Shown here: positions 12,171 to 20,038 of the stretch, piece after piece
How the letters are laid out: each line of letters begins with the position of its first letter
How positions within the stretch are numbered: the first letter of the stretch is position 1
Assembly (NCBI GenBank): GCA_964348535.1
Contig: CAYGDB010000010.1
Coordinates: 1-20,234, forward strand
Source: JBGPJO01 sp964348535
GTDB taxonomy: Bacteria > Patescibacteriota > Minisyncoccia > Phycocordibacterales > JAKFXT01
Direction: 5' to 3'
Length of the DNA: 20,234 nucleotides
Made by a program: the position numbers and the translations under genes
The notes under the pieces: model-generated
Databases searched by the model: none
What the model was told of the DNA's origin: nothing
What the model saw: only the letters and a program-made list of their open reading frames with translations

Positions 12171-15100
12171 ATGACTCCCTTCACACACCTTCGCACTCAT
12201 AGCCACTACAGTCTCCTAAAAGCCCTTCCAAAAATTCCAGATTTGGTCAAAGTGGCAAAAAAAGCGGGGATGAAAGCCCTAGCTCTAACCGACCTTGGAA
12301 ACCTCTACGGCGCTATTGAATTTTATAAAGAATGTGAGGGCGCTTCGATAAAACCGATAATCGGGGTTGATTTTTATCTGGCTCCGCGGGGAATGACAGA
12401 CAGGCAAGCCGATGTTGACGACCACGGTTTTCGTTTGGTTCTTTTATCCAAAAATTTTGATGGATATAAAAATCTTATAAAGTTGGTAAGCGCGTCATTT
12501 CTTGAAGGTTTTTATTACAAACCTCGGATAGATAAAGAATTGCTCAAGAAGCATGCCGAAGGTCTCATAGCCATAGTTCCTTGTTTGGGAGGAGATGTCA
12601 GTTTTGCTCTTCGTAACAGAAATAAAGATAAAGCAAAAGAACTCATAAATGATTATAAAGATTTATTTAAAAAAGACGACCTCTACTTGGAGATTTCACG
12701 CCACCCCGAAATAGACGGCCAAGACGCTCTAATCAAACAAATTCAAAAAATTGGAGCGGAAACTGAAACGCCTTTAGTTGCATCACAGGAAGTCTACTAT
12801 CTCAGTAAAGACGATAAAAAAGCCAGAAACACCCTTCTTTTAATTCAGAACAACGGGACTGAAAGAGAAGCTGAAAACGGCGAGGGTGACTTTTCTTTCA
12901 TAAACCAGTCTGAAGCCAATGAAATTTTCAAAGAAACACCGGAAGCTGTTAGGAATACGCAAAAAATCGCAGATGCTTGCAACCTCATAATCCCCCTTGG
13001 AAAATGGGTATTTCCAGACCTTAAACTTTCTTCTCCACCTGACCAAGCTTTGAGAGACCTTGTCTATGAAGGAATTAAAAATAGAAATTTAATAGAAACG
13101 GAAGAAATTAAAGAAAGAATAGATTATGAATTAAACATAATAAATAAAAAAGGTTACGCTCCATACTTTCTTGTAGTGTCGGATATATTAAGACACGCCA
13201 GAGAAAGAAATATTTTGACAACAACCCGAGGCTCGGCCGCCGGCTCAATGGTTTCTTATCTTTCATATATCACGACGGTTAACCCAATAGAATACGGATT
13301 GCCTTTTGAAAGATTTCTAAACATTGAACGCCCTTCTCCGCCAGATATTGATATGGATATAGCGGACGACAGACGAGATGAGCTTATAGAGTACGCGAAA
13401 CAAAAATACGGTCACGATCGGGTGGCGCAAATAGGAACTTTCGGCACAATGATGGCGCGTGGTGCAGTGCGTGACGTCGCGAGAGCCATGGGTTATCCGT
13501 ACGCTTCAGGAGATAGAATCGCAAAACTAATTCCAATGGGCTCCCAGGGATTTCCAATGACAATTGATAAGGCAATAGAAATTACACCAGACTTAAAGAC
13601 ACTATACGAAAAAGACAACGATACTAAAGAGATAATAGACATGGCAAAAAAAATAGAAGGTTGCGCCCGCCACATTTCCGTTCATGCCGCAGGAGTGGTC
13701 ATATCACCTACCCCATTGATTGATTACACTCCCCTTCAATATGATACAAAAGAAAAAGGACAACTTATCACTCAATATGATATGTACGCGATTGAGGATG
13801 CAGGTCTTTTAAAATTTGATTTTCTTGGCATTAGAAATCTTGCCATCCTGGCGGAAGCCGTTCATCAGGTAAAAAAACTTCGCGGAATAAATGTTGATAT
13901 AGAAAATATCCCTCTTGATGACAAAAGAACATTCGAGATGCTCGCTAAAGGCGAGACAGTGGGACTGTTCCAGCTAAATGGCTCTGGCATCACCAGATAT
14001 TTAAAAGAACTTAAGCCATCTTCAATTCACGATATAAACGCCATGGTTGCCCTTTACCGTCCCGGTCCAATGGAGGTTATACCGGAATACATAAGAAGAA
14101 AAAATGACCCTTCTCTTGTGTCATATCTTGATCCAAGAATGAAAAAATATCTAGAAAAATCTTACGGTCTGATAGTTTACCAAGACGACCTCCTTTTGAG
14201 CGCGATAGAGTTGGCTGGGTACTCTTGGATTGAAGCAGATAAATTTCGAAAAGCGGTGGGTAAAAAAATTCCGGCTGAAATGGCCGCCCAAAAAGAAAAA
14301 CTAGTTGAAGGAATAATCAAAAATGGCCAAACGAAAAACTTCGCCGAAAATTTGTGGCAATTATTTGAACCCTTTCAAGCTTACGGTTTTAACAAAGCTC
14401 ATGCCGCCTGCTACGGTAAAGTCGCGTACCAAACGGCTTACATGAAAGCCAACTTCCCGGGCGAATACATGATTGCCGTTTTATCGGCAGAGTCCGGCGA
14501 CCTTGAAAAGGTGGCAGAAATAATTACCGAATCAAAAAGAATGAAAATTGACGTATTGCCACCAGACATAAATGAAAGTTTTGAAAATTTTACGATTGTA
14601 AGAGTTGATCCAAATGACGAGAGACAAGATACCATAAGGTTTGGACTTGGGAGCATAAAAAACTTTGGCTTAGGCATTGCGGAGCTTGTGATCGAAGAAA
14701 GGAAAAATCGAGGGCCATTCAATTCTCTTGAAGATTTCTTAAAACGTATCGGAGGAAAAGGTTTGAATAAAAAATCTCTCGAAGCTTTGATTTATTCAGG
14801 AGCGCTTGATTCTTTTGGAGAACGCGGTTCCCTCGCGACAAATGTCGAAGATCTTATTATTTATAATAAAGAAGTTGCGGCATCATCTAACCAGGTTTCC
14901 CTATTCGGGAGTCTTCCTCAAGAAAATCAGGCAACTAAACTATCATTAAAACCTGGGGCGGAAATGTCAAAAGAAGAAAGGTTAAAGTGGGAAAAAGAAC
15001 TTCTAGGACTTTATGTTTCTGGACATCCTCTTGATAAATATGAAGAAAAACTCGGAAAAACAATGCCTATAAGCAAAATTAAAACGGAACTTCAATCAGG

Positions 15101-15344
15101 CATGCTGACTATTGTTTCCGGCATTATTGAAGAAATAAAACCAATCCTAACAAAAAAGGGTGACCGGATGCTTTTCATCAAAATAGCCGATTTTACGGGT
15201 TCTATTGAAGTCGTGGTGTTTCCAAAGGTGTACGAAAAATCTAAGGAAATCTTAACTGCTGAAAACTGCATAGCTGTAAAAGGCCAAGTTACAAACAGAG
15301 AAGGTACAGTAGGAATAACGGCTGAAGCTTTTAAAGTTTTATAA
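12171..15344 (+). CDS. dnaE: DNA polymerase III alpha subunit (1057 aa)
   Basis: This is the replicative polymerase of the C family. The order is PHP domain (about 4-270), palm/thumb/fingers (about 280-800), helix-hairpin-helix (about 820-880) and OB fold (about 975-1057). The catalytic aspartates are in 'PDIDMDI' (D392, D394) and 'KFDFLG' (D550). PHP residues have decayed: 'THSHYSLLKAL' lacks the usual Asp of LLDG, 'LTDLGN' has Leu for the His of TDHGN, and 'ASQEVYY' replaces ATNDxHY, so metal-dependent proofreading by this domain is unlikely. The protein ends right after the OB fold and lacks the C-terminal tau-binding domain of E. coli DnaE (1160 aa). Its 3' end overlaps the convergent surface-protein gene by 14 nt. 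Confidence 0.97.
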   Translation: MTPFTHLRTHSHYSLLKALPKIPDLVKVAKKAGMKALALTDLGNLYGAIEFYKECEGASIKPIIGVDFYLAPRGMTDRQADVDDHGFRLVLLSKNFDGYKNLIKLVSASFLEGFYYKPRIDKELLKKHAEGLIAIVPCLGGDVSFALRNRNKDKAKELINDYKDLFKKDDLYLEISRHPEIDGQDALIKQIQKIGAETETPLVASQEVYYLSKDDKKARNTLLLIQNNGTEREAENGEGDFSFINQSEANEIFKETPEAVRNTQKIADACNLIIPLGKWVFPDLKLSSPPDQALRDLVYEGIKNRNLIETEEIKERIDYELNIINKKGYAPYFLVVSDILRHARERNILTTTRGSAAGSMVSYLSYITTVNPIEYGLPFERFLNIERPSPPDIDMDIADDRRDELIEYAKQKYGHDRVAQIGTFGTMMARGAVRDVARAMGYPYASGDRIAKLIPMGSQGFPMTIDKAIEITPDLKTLYEKDNDTKEIIDMAKKIEGCARHISVHAAGVVISPTPLIDYTPLQYDTKEKGQLITQYDMYAIEDAGLLKFDFLGIRNLAILAEAVHQVKKLRGINVDIENIPLDDKRTFEMLAKGETVGLFQLNGSGITRYLKELKPSSIHDINAMVALYRPGPMEVIPEYIRRKNDPSLVSYLDPRMKKYLEKSYGLIVYQDDLLLSAIELAGYSWIEADKFRKAVGKKIPAEMAAQKEKLVEGIIKNGQTKNFAENLWQLFEPFQAYGFNKAHAACYGKVAYQTAYMKANFPGEYMIAVLSAESGDLEKVAEIITESKRMKIDVLPPDINESFENFTIVRVDPNDERQDTIRFGLGSIKNFGLGIAELVIEERKNRGPFNSLEDFLKRIGGKGLNKKSLEALIYSGALDSFGERGSLATNVEDLIIYNKEVAASSNQVSLFGSLPQENQATKLSLKPGAEMSKEERLKWEKELLGLYVSGHPLDKYEEKLGKTMPISKIKTELQSGMLTIVSGIIEEIKPILTKKGDRMLFIKIADFTGSIEVVVFPKVYEKSKEILTAENCIAVKGQVTNREGTVGITAEAFKVL

Positions 15345-16159
15345 AGTTAGAAAGCTGTTTTTGAAGACGGTAATTGAGATATAAATTATAAACCTGAAAT
15401 CTATAGATGAGAACATAGGCAATACAAAGTGAGAGTATAAGAATAACAATGGAGAAAAGAATCACTTCCAATACATCACCAACTCCGGTATATGGAACTT
15501 GGCTTAAATAAACGGACGCTGAAGCAAGCTCGCCTTTTTTTAAGGTAATGGTGGGAGAAGAGAGGGTGCCGCCGATGTTTCCTCCACTTATTGAACCACC
15601 AGATATTGAACCTCCACCGATACTTCCTCCGGATATAGAACCACCAGAGATACTTCCGCNNNNNNNNNNNNNNNNNNNNNNNNNNNNNNNNNNNNNNNNN
15701 NNNNNNNNNNNNNNNNNNNNNNNNNNNNNNNNNNNNNNNNNNNNNNNNNNNNNNNNNNNCAATAGAACCACCTGAAATTGAGCCACCGGATATACTTCCG
15801 CCACTAATTGAACCGCCGGAAATACTGCCACCAGATATGGAACCTCCACTGATTGACCCGCCTGATATTGAACCACCACTTATAGACCCTCCTGAAATAG
15901 AGCCTCCGCTACAGCAACCTCCACCGAGCTCACCTCCTCCGTAATAGGTGGGGCTAGAGTAACAACAACCACCACCGAGCTCACCTCCACCAAAACTATA
16001 ACCGCCGGCGTCTCCGCCAAATGCTGAAACTACATTAACTACACTAAGATTATTAAAAGAAAAATCATTCAAAACAAACGTGTAAGCAAAAAATAAGACC
16101 GCCAGCATAATAAACTTCGCGGTTATATTTCCTATATATTTTATAATCTTTTTACTCAT
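15331..16159 (-). CDS. GGSIS-repeat surface protein with C-terminal sortase signal, interrupted by assembly gap
   Basis: The gene starts at 16159 (MSKKIIKYIG) with a hydrophobic signal segment (about 14-30). It continues with two Cys-bearing copies of GGGELGGGCC (57-66 and 74-83), then a tandem GGSIS pentapeptide repeat (about ten units before the gap and six after, with variants GGSIG and GGNIG). The C-terminus has 'SQVPYTG', a hydrophobic helix and a short basic tail, the layout of a sortase substrate. A sortase gene lies 2 kb away on the same strand. The 100-N gap shifts the frame if taken literally, so its true length is unknown and the two halves are joined by inference. The repeats suggest a flexible or beta-rich stalk. 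The 3' end overlaps dnaE by 14 nt. Confidence 0.8.
15590..15910 (-). repeat. 15-nt tandem repeat encoding GGSIS
   Basis: Degenerate 15-nt units run on both sides of the assembly gap. Synonymous differences between units keep the pentapeptide intact, which indicates selection on the protein. The gap most likely results from collapse of the repeats in assembly. Confidence 0.85.
15660..15759. other. Assembly gap (100 N)
   Basis: A run of exactly 100 N lies within the tandem repeat. This is a conventional placeholder length, so repeat number and reading-frame continuity cannot be read from it. Confidence 0.98.
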
Positions 16160-16195
16160 ACGGATATTTTTAATAATTTTCAATACTGCTTCAAT

Positions 16196-16262
16196 AAAAA
16201 CAAAAAGAGGCCGGGACGCGAAAGTTTTAACTTTCGCGTCCGGACTCAACTTAAACGGCCTC
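16196..16262 (-). terminator. Two-tier intrinsic terminator of the secreted-protein pair
   Basis: On the minus strand an outer GAGGCCG/CGGCCTC stem (16262-16256 with 16213-16207) encloses a 13-bp inner stem (16241-16229 with 16226-16214), and is followed by TTTTTGTTTTT. It starts directly after the stop codon of the upstream gene. Confidence 0.9.
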
Positions 16263-16267
16263 AAGAG

Positions 16268-16924
16268 TTAAGGCATTACCAATGGAATAAGTATCCACTG
16301 GTACGCTCCTTCCCTGTAGAAGTTCCAGGCTTTGGAAGAAATCCAAAGCCCTTGTTTCTTCTTTTTACTTGGATAAAGAGAGTCTTCGCTTGTAGCGCAA
16401 ATTAGCGCATAAGTTTGAGACCCAATATAATCCCAAGGAACTTGAAATGACGCCTTCCCTCCACAAACTTTTACTAGATAACCCACGGATGGGTCACCTA
16501 GTTCCGGAAAAACTTCTTCGCCATATTCTTCGTCGAAAAAGTTTGGCATTTCTGCCTGAAACACTTTCAGAGGTGGTGAGGAGTTAGAGCCATCAGCATA
16601 GAGGGCCATCCTCTCAGTGGACACCGAGGTTACTCCCCAGAAGAAGATATAATATTCAGCGCAAGCGCTGTATAGGTTTATCTCCCCACTTTTTACATCC
16701 CCATATATGGGGAGAGCAAGGTCAACGCCCTGAACAAGCGAAGCAGGTTCAGAATTGATCAGTGTTCTAAGTTTGTCGCTTTGCCCCTTTTGAACGACGA
16801 GCAAATCAATTTGAACGCATCCAACCTGTTCGGGCCGGGTGCACTCTGTTTCAGCCACCGCTTGCTTGCCTCCTAACAAAAGGAAGAGAAACAAGCTGAT
16901 AGCAAAAGCCAGAAAATTTTTCAT
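16268..16924 (-). CDS. Secreted protein of unknown function (218 aa)
   Basis: The start at 16924 (MKNFLAFAIS) is supported by AAGGAGG 6 nt upstream. A signal peptide is clear: Lys, a long hydrophobic run to residue 18, then 'KQAVA' with likely cleavage after A24. The mature part has several cysteines ('ECTRPEQVGC', 'YSACAEYY', 'VKVCGGKASF', 'ALICAT'), suggesting disulfides in an exported protein. It ends with a hydrophobic 'YQWILIPLVMP'. I do not recognise the family. It begins 1 nt after the stop of the gene before it, so the two are translationally coupled and probably act together. Confidence 0.8.
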   Translation of the reverse strand: MKNFLAFAISLFLFLLLGGKQAVAETECTRPEQVGCVQIDLLVVQKGQSDKLRTLINSEPASLVQGVDLALPIYGDVKSGEINLYSACAEYYIFFWGVTSVSTERMALYADGSNSSPPLKVFQAEMPNFFDEEYGEEVFPELGDPSVGYLVKVCGGKASFQVPWDYIGSQTYALICATSEDSLYPSKKKKQGLWISSKAWNFYREGAYQWILIPLVMP

Positions 16925-16925
16925 T

Positions 16926-17465
16926 CTATCCTCCTTCTGTTTTGCATGAGGCGCAACCATCTCCGCCACAGTTTGTTACGGGAATGTCTCCCCGCGCGAA
17001 TGTGGTTGGGGCTTTTATTACGGTAATTGGAGCAAGCTTTGAACGCATACCCCAATTTCCACAGTCTACAAAGTGGAAAGCTTCATAAATGTTTCCTTCC
17101 ACAGTAACTGTGTAAAGGCTGGCAAATACTTTTTCGCTTGCCGACCATGCTGTTCTGACTTTGTCCAAAAATCCATTATTTTGGAATTGAATAAAGTCAA
17201 ACTTTTCACCGGGTTGAATTGAGACACTGGTCTTTCGACCCGCATCAATTTCTTCCTTGAGTGCCTTTTGCGCATCCGAAGAAAAATTTGATCGGGCGAA
17301 TGCAGCCTCTAGGGTGCAAGTATTTCTTGCACCATTCTGGCAAGGATTATTCCCCACCGTAGCCCATGGTATGTAACCATCGGCGTCTCGTTTATACTTC
17401 TCTTCCGCTTCTGCTGAAGCAAAAGTTAAAACGGTTATGAAAACCGCAATCAAAAGATGCTTCAT
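16926..17465 (-). CDS. Secreted Cys-rich protein of unknown function (179 aa)
   Basis: The start at 17465 has AAAGGA upstream. The N-terminal 20 residues are a signal peptide (MKHLLIAVFI, then 'TVLTFASAEA'), with cleavage likely after A18 or A20. The mature protein has C42 and C50 in 'PCQNGARNTC', a further Cys in 'VDCGNWG', and a C-terminal cluster C166, C171, C174 ('NCGGDGCASC'). No known domain is evident. It is the first gene of a two-gene secreted operon ending in a strong terminator, located between a sortase and a surface repeat protein. Neither protein of the pair carries a sorting signal, so they are probably released or held by a partner. Confidence 0.8.
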   Translation of the reverse strand: MKHLLIAVFITVLTFASAEAEEKYKRDADGYIPWATVGNNPCQNGARNTCTLEAAFARSNFSSDAQKALKEEIDAGRKTSVSIQPGEKFDFIQFQNNGFLDKVRTAWSASEKVFASLYTVTVEGNIYEAFHFVDCGNWGMRSKLAPITVIKAPTTFARGDIPVTNCGGDGCASCKTEGG

Positions 17466-17530
17466 TGTTTTTCCTTTCCGCCGTCTTGCGGCCGTTTAAG
17501 TTTACAAAGATCTGCCATCCCCTTGCGAGG

Positions 17531-17568
17531 AGCTATCCTATCCTAAATTAATTTAGGATAGGATAGCT
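17531..17568. repeat. Perfect 38-bp palindrome at the sortase stop codon
   Basis: AGCTATCCTATCCTAAATT (17531-17549) is followed without spacer by its exact reverse complement (17550-17568). It includes the sortase stop codon and last codons. No T-run follows on the minus strand. It may be a terminator-like or decay-blocking hairpin, or a DNA site for a dimeric protein. The element TATCCTA is shared with the palindrome at 4481-4494. Confidence 0.85.
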
Positions 17569-18207
17569 TCCAACAAACGATGCTTCAACCACGTACCTTT
17601 CTTCCTTTGCTCCAAATGTATTACAAGTTGAAAGTATCAGTTTACGTTCATCTGAAAACGTTACCTTTTCTTCTTCCGCCATAGCCAAACGAACAGAATC
17701 AACTTTGTAGATATATTCTTTATTCTCCGAATATAACTTAATTTCATCGCCGGACTTTAAAAATTTTAAACCGTTGAAAATTTTAAAGTTTTGATTATGG
17801 ACAACTTTTAAGTCAGAGCTGTGACCGAATATAAGTATATTTTGAGAACTTTCAAGGGTGCCCGAACCGGGATACCTCACGGCTCCTTTGAGGAGCGCCT
17901 CGTCTAAAACCTTTATATCGCTTTTTTCAGGATTCAAAACCTGCCCTTCAATCCCAATACTCGAAATAACCAGTCTTACAGGTTTTGATAATTTTGAGCT
18001 TGATGAGTCGGTTTTTTGCTCGATGGTTTTCTCTTCAGTTTTTTCTTCTCCCGTTAAAAAAGAAAGGAAGACCGCGCTAATCTCACGAACGGAGACGGGC
18101 GCCAAACCCAAGGATAAGCTGAAAATCAAAAGCACGACAAAAATAACAAGCGACCATTTTAAAAGCCTTATTAAATTTCTATTCTTTTTTTGAGCCACAT
18201 TCTCCAT
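17548..18207 (-). CDS. Sortase, class D/E-like (219 aa)
   Basis: This is a membrane-anchored cysteine transpeptidase that cleaves xPxTG-type signals and attaches proteins to the cell surface. An N-terminal transmembrane helix (about 12-36) is followed by a charged linker (about 53-74) and the sortase barrel (about 76-219). The catalytic triad is visible as H129 ('FGHSS'), C195 ('LSTC') and R204 ('EERYVV'). I chose ATG 18207 because the longer GTG start at 18246 overlaps the -10 box. A likely substrate, ending in SQVPYTG, is encoded at 15331-16159. It is divergent from the CARDB gene with paired promoters. Confidence 0.92.
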   Translation of the reverse strand: MENVAQKKNRNLIRLLKWSLVIFVVLLIFSLSLGLAPVSVREISAVFLSFLTGEEKTEEKTIEQKTDSSSSKLSKPVRLVISSIGIEGQVLNPEKSDIKVLDEALLKGAVRYPGSGTLESSQNILIFGHSSDLKVVHNQNFKIFNGLKFLKSGDEIKLYSENKEYIYKVDSVRLAMAEEEKVTFSDERKLILSTCNTFGAKEERYVVEASFVGSYPILN

Positions 18208-18236
18208 ACTTTTTAATGTCAAGAAACATTTAAAAG

Positions 18237-18265
18237 AGTGTATCACATTATAATAGATATGTCAA
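18237..18265 (-). promoter_or_regulatory. Sortase promoter (left arm of divergent pair)
   Basis: On the minus strand, TTGACA (18265-18260), 17 nt and TACACT (18242-18237) with a TGA extended -10 direct the sortase gene. The -35 is one arm of an inverted repeat shared with the plus-strand promoter. Confidence 0.65.
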
Positions 18266-18279
18266 ACGTGAGTTTGACA
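18260..18279. promoter_or_regulatory. Inverted repeat joining two divergent -35 boxes
   Basis: TGTCAAAC-GTGA-GTTTGACA is a perfect 8-bp inverted repeat. Each arm ends in an outward-facing TTGACA. A single regulator bound here could control both the sortase and the CARDB gene. Confidence 0.7.
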
Positions 18280-18301
18280 AAGTATTTAAATATGATATAC
18301 T
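18274..18301 (+). promoter_or_regulatory. CARDB gene promoter (right arm of divergent pair)
   Basis: TTGACA (18274-18279), a 16-nt spacer and TATACT (18296-18301) with a TGA extended -10 lie 15 nt before the ATG at 18317. Confidence 0.7.
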
Positions 18302-18316
18302 TAAATTACATAAAAT

Positions 18317-19252
18317 ATGAAGCAGGATATCAAAGACAGATTCAAAAAAATAGAAGATTTGCTACTAAAACCCCTCGCCATATTGGGTCTTTTGGCTGTT
18401 TTAGGTGTGATTATATTTTCTATAAATTCCATAACGAAAGATAATTCCTATCTTTCTTCAGCCTCTGTCACCCTTTCATCATTTTTTAATAAAAAAGAAA
18501 ATCTATTTATAAATGCCGACTCTCTAAACCAAAAATCCGGAGAAATATTTGATATTTTTTTCAGTCGCCGAAATTCTGATGCTCAAGGTTTTTATTCATT
18601 CATCTATCCCTGCTTTGACGGTTTTTACTTTGAGTCAATAAATGACTCAAATAATACAGAGAAAATTTCCTGCGGTATTCCATTCAACATCAGAAACACC
18701 GATAGTGTAATCAAATTAAGAGCAAATTCAATAAAAAGTCGTTATGTTGATATGCCTGCTACCATTTCTTTCACTCCAAACGGAAAATCAACTCCAACAG
18801 ATTCTGCTTCAGTCACTCTTTCGATTTCAAATGAAAATATTTCAGATAATAAAGAAACATCAATACCCCCAACGAATCAAAACTTAAAAACAGACCTCAA
18901 AATCACCGTTGTTGAAATCGGTATTCTTGATAAAGCAACAAAAGAATTTATAAAATCAAATTCAATCGGCAGGGGTGACACGGTTGCAGTCCGTTTTAAC
19001 GTTGAAAATATCGGATCAAAATCATCCGGTCTGTGGAGATTTAATGCTACTCTGCCCACTTACCCACCTCGCGCATTTAATTCCGAGACCGAAGCCTCGC
19101 TTGCCCCTCAAAGCGGTATGGAGTTTACTATTGGCTTTGGCCAAGTGAAGGAAGGTAAACAGGTAGTTAAATTTTTAGTTGACCCTGATAACGCCATCTC
19201 CGAAATTTCGGAAGAAAATAATACTGTGTCTGTTGAGATTAAGATTCTCTAA
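18317..19252 (+). CDS. Membrane-anchored CARDB-domain protein (311 aa)
   Basis: A single transmembrane helix (about 19-38) follows a short charged cytoplasmic N-terminus. The outer part has a first region (about 45-175) with strand-like segments and two cysteines in 'IYPCFDGFYF' and 'KISCGIPF', possibly a disulfide. Then come a polar linker (about 176-192) and a C-terminal CARDB domain (about 193-311). CARDB (cell adhesion related domain in bacteria) is recognised from 'NVENIGSKSSG', 'LAPQSGMEFTI' and the closing 'VDPDNAISEISEENNTVSVEI'. There is no sortase signal at its C-terminus. It is likely a surface adhesin or structural protein, expressed with the divergent sortase. Confidence 0.88.
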   Translation: MKQDIKDRFKKIEDLLLKPLAILGLLAVLGVIIFSINSITKDNSYLSSASVTLSSFFNKKENLFINADSLNQKSGEIFDIFFSRRNSDAQGFYSFIYPCFDGFYFESINDSNNTEKISCGIPFNIRNTDSVIKLRANSIKSRYVDMPATISFTPNGKSTPTDSASVTLSISNENISDNKETSIPPTNQNLKTDLKITVVEIGILDKATKEFIKSNSIGRGDTVAVRFNVENIGSKSSGLWRFNATLPTYPPRAFNSETEASLAPQSGMEFTIGFGQVKEGKQVVKFLVDPDNAISEISEENNTVSVEIKIL

Positions 19253-19280
19253 AAAAGCAGACCATCATCTTTTTTCCATC

Positions 19281-19313
19281 AAAATAGCAGAAGTGTAACA
19301 CCATGCTATTTTT
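19281..19313. terminator. Bidirectional terminator between convergent genes
   Basis: AAAATAGCA (19281-19289) pairs with TGCTATTTT (19304-19312), with A/T runs on both sides. It lies between the ends of the CARDB gene (plus) and the ferritin-like gene (minus) and serves both. Confidence 0.8.
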
Positions 19314-19318
19314 GCTAA

Positions 19319-20038
19319 TTATACCGCCCTAAAAAAGACAAGAGCCCACTTCAAAAACATTCGGTCTAAAAGAGGCAAGTGAAAACCTGCTTTCTTAATG
19401 CGTTCCATATGGTCTCTGATTACTTTTTCAGCGAGTTCATCCCACTTCATACCCAGATCGCCGACATCAGGAGCAAGATCTTTAAACAACATAATCGCAT
19501 GACAGAGCACCTTTCGTTGGATACGTATCAGTCTTTTTTGTATTAAGCCATCCGTGTCGGTCTCAAGAACTTTTTTAAGCTCCTGTACCCCAAACGCCAC
19601 ATGCCGCGCCTCATCTTTGATAATGACGCTGAATACCCTGTGGATAGTGTCATCCCCGTACTTGCCTTGTTGCTGACAAAGCGTCACTGCAAGTCCCTCA
19701 ACAATAAAATTTTGTATTAGAATAGATGCCACCCAATCTTTCTCTTTGAGCGACGACTCCATAAGCTTATGGAGTTTGCGCATTTGTGGTGATATATGTT
19801 CGTTGGGTCTTTCCATCTTTGACACAACATCGGTCAAAAGCTCAAGATGCTTGTCTTCATCTTTTTGTTGCTGGAGTAAAAAATCTTTTGCTTCCTTGGT
19901 TGGCGCAAACGCGCTCATCGTCGAAGAATTATCAATTGCCAAAGACTCACCGTAGATTATCTGGAGAAGATAATGAAAACGAGCGCGCTTATACTCATCA
20001 GATTCCCAATTAATTATTTTTTTTCGTATAAATGGCAC
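19319..20038 (-). CDS. Ferritin-like diiron protein (239 aa)
   Basis: This is a four-helix-bundle diiron protein. The ligand pattern E, ExxH, E, ExxH is complete: E31 ('YGESLA'), E61/H64 ('DEDKH'), E114 ('NFIVEGLA') and E143/H146 ('KDEARHV'). This pattern is shared by ferritin-like oxidases and oxygenases; the substrate cannot be read from the sequence. The C-terminus (about 218-239) is hydrophobic ('FLKWALVFFRAV'), which may let it sit at the membrane. The start is GTG at 20038, overlapping the stop of the preceding gene (TAGTG), so the two are coupled and may form a membrane redox unit. Confidence 0.87.
   Translation of the reverse strand: MPFIRKKIINWESDEYKRARFHYLLQIIYGESLAIDNSSTMSAFAPTKEAKDFLLQQQKDEDKHLELLTDVVSKMERPNEHISPQMRKLHKLMESSLKEKDWVASILIQNFIVEGLAVTLCQQQGKYGDDTIHRVFSVIIKDEARHVAFGVQELKKVLETDTDGLIQKRLIRIQRKVLCHAIMLFKDLAPDVGDLGMKWDELAEKVIRDHMERIKKAGFHLPLLDRMFLKWALVFFRAV

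Noticed and set aside
15548..15775. Plus-strand open frame rich in Pro-Pro-Ile-Glu
   Set aside because: It is the antisense shadow of the GGSIS repeat and has no start signal of its own.
18208..18246. Longer sortase start at GTG 18246
   Set aside because: The codon lies next to and overlaps the predicted -10 box, and the added residues are not sortase-like.
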